NCBI GenBank assembly: GCA_049999725.1
Contig: JBNGIS010038202.1
Span: forward strand, 1 to 31,058
Length of the DNA stretch: 31,058 nt
Source: Haplomitrium mnioides
Taxonomy: Eukaryota; Marchantiophyta; Haplomitriopsida; Calobryales
Reading direction: 5' to 3'
The notes under the pieces are model-generated. The model saw only the letters and a program-made list of their open reading frames with translations, was not told the origin of the DNA and did no database searches. Numbering within the stretch: position 1 is the stretch's first letter; each line of letters opens with the position of its first letter. This document shows positions 29,880-31,058 of this stretch, piece by piece. The translations under genes and the position numbers were made by a program.

Positions 29880-31058
29880 TTCATATTACGAAAGAAGGGG
29901 GCAAGAGCTAGACATGTCAGCGCTAGGAAGACCAGAAAGGAAGGGACCGGAAGAGAGAGGGAAGATGAGGCAGGGCGAAGGGGGTCGTGCGAGCAGAGGA
30001 GAGTCGCAATGGAGTGTCAGGCCGAGGAGACCACAGGACGAAGTCCAAGGAAGGTCGCGCGTCAGCAGGGCAAGGGAGGAAGCCACAACGAAGGATAACG
30101 AGTCGCCTAGCAAGTCAGAACGGCAGATTCAAGGCAGGGGACAAGGGCGACATGCATCGGGGAGCAACGACGACACCAGAGATCGGGGGACGCCTCTTTC
30201 TCCAGGTAAACACCAATGCTTTCCCGCAGTTCGAAGTCCTATCGAACGAGGAAGGGTGGGAGTACGATGCCAATGTCGGAAGAGGTTCAATAGAGGGTAC
30301 AAACCGAACGGACATTGGACCCAAGCCTTCCTAAGTGAGGAGACTTGTTAAATGGGTTCCGTTAGATCCCACGATGAGGGGAGGACCGGTTAATTGGGAT
30401 TCGATCAGCCTCCCTATGTGGGTTCTCCACTTAACAGGGATCCGTGAAGGAAGATCCGACGGGCCCGAAGTGATGGCGAAGCGGCGACTGATGAAGCGAA
30501 GCCTGGTCACTATTACGGCTGCATGGAGGATTCCTTAAGGCAATTGTGGGGCTAAGCAGGAAGGGCGAAGCAGCAACCTGTCACAGTTTCGGCGCTGGGG
30601 GAGTCCGTGGGGCGCTGCGGAAACGTGGCATCCTCGGCGCACTAAACGGAAATTGAGGACACGTGGCAGTCCTAGGGAGTCCGCGGACAGTCGTGTGGGA
30701 ATGAGCAGACCCAGCAAAACTTAGCAGGGTTTAGCCTCTCTAAGTGGAGTTCCCCAGTTTAAAGGGTTCCGATCCATCCTACGATGTGGGGAGCCCAGCT
30801 AACAAGGATCCGTTGGATGCACAAGCGGGGACAGCGGCAAAAAGGTGATCTGTCAATAATCCGGCCAGCAGAAGAAGTAAGGGATCAGCACCGAAAGGGC
30901 GACGTATTGCAGTTCCGACATTAGTGAGCTCCGAAAGTTCGACGAGAATCTGCAGCGCGCATCGTTCTTATCACGAGGGGATTGCGAATCGGTGATATAG
31001 CCAAGGTCTGACCAGAAGGAGAGCGGGAGGTGCTGAAAAGGTGATCATGCGACGATCC
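29880..31058 (+). repeat. GC-rich modular repeat family, copy C (partial)
   Basis: The section starts purine-rich (29880-30220), then shows GTTAA/TTCCG blocks at about 30330-30442 and 30737-30812. Between them lie CTGCGGAAACGTGGCA and GAGGACACGTGGCAGTCC, as in copy B. From about 30830 degenerate subrepeats of about 50 bp (GGTG...AAAAGGTGATC) run to the window edge. Long open frames here reflect purine bias; none has a convincing start or motif. Confidence 0.6.

Larger units (their letters stand above)
28808..31058. mobile_element. probable insertion 5, right end beyond the window
   Basis: The satellite stops inside a monomer at GTTGTGCGAA and the next bases are TGTAGTAGTAC, starting with TG as insertions 1 and 4 do. 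If it is an LTR-type insertion, GCGAA (28803-28807) should recur after its CA end. It holds a - strand coding relic (29067-29608) and copy C of the GC-rich family. Alternatively this is simply the right edge of the satellite. Confidence 0.4.

Noticed and set aside
29875-30351. A + strand open frame of 158 codons rich in Arg, Gly and Glu
   Set aside because: It begins with TTG, reflects purine bias, and overlaps the repeat family shared with copies A and B, in which the frame is not kept.
1-31058. rRNA or tRNA genes, or bacterial-type operons
   Set aside because: No conserved rRNA core, no tRNA cloverleaf with its A and B boxes, and no run of intact genes was seen on either strand.

Overview
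The window looks like non-genic nuclear DNA of a land plant, probably one with a large, repeat-laden genome; a gymnosperm or fern would fit, but the lineage is an inference. I found no intact gene, rRNA, tRNA or CRISPR array. Support for a plant comes from a decayed PPR-like fragment near 2660-2775, nested insertions with TG...CA ends and 5-bp target-site duplications, and widespread C-to-T decay. A run of exactly 400 N (20337-20736) is an assembly gap.

Layout. 1-1800 is a decayed retroelement-like coding region, all on the + strand and broken by stops and frameshifts. 2443-2790 is a second relic whose 3' part resembles a PPR repeat. 2800-5300 is ordinary intergenic sequence with a possible LTR-retrotransposon primer-binding site at 4752. 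From 5302 to 28807 the window is in effect one satellite array, cut into five blocks (5302-6073, 9066-11828, 13697-16689, 18758-18999, 23051-28807; about 12.5 kb in total) by four insertions (6074-9065, 11829-13696, 16690-18757, 19000-23050; about 11 kb). A fifth insertion seems to begin at 28808 and runs out of the window.

The satellite is the main discovery. Its monomer is 40 bp with a near-constant HindIII site (AAGCTT) and a GTCTTGTGATTG tail. Four monomer types, named A, B, C and D here, follow one another to give a 160-bp higher-order repeat, with 120-bp units where B or C is missing. Above that level there are a 518-bp tandem duplication (10360-11395), three collinear blocks of about 400 bp that share the same odd variants (near 14.5, 23.8 and 28.4 kb), and one flipped A unit (24489-24545). 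Two fixed positions of the monomer alternate between CG, CA and TG, as expected for decay of methylated CpG.

Two insertions can be dated relative to the array with base precision. Removing 6074-9065 together with one GTGTG, or 19000-23050 together with one TTTGG, restores an uninterrupted monomer. Both have TG...CA ends. Three insertions (6074-9065, 19000-23050 and 28808 onward) carry the same GC-rich modular repeat family. The other two carry decayed protein-coding relics, one of them on the - strand behind a good TATA box. The whole resembles old heterochromatin, possibly pericentromeric: a satellite repeatedly invaded by retroelements, all now decaying. No function is claimed for any protein relic.
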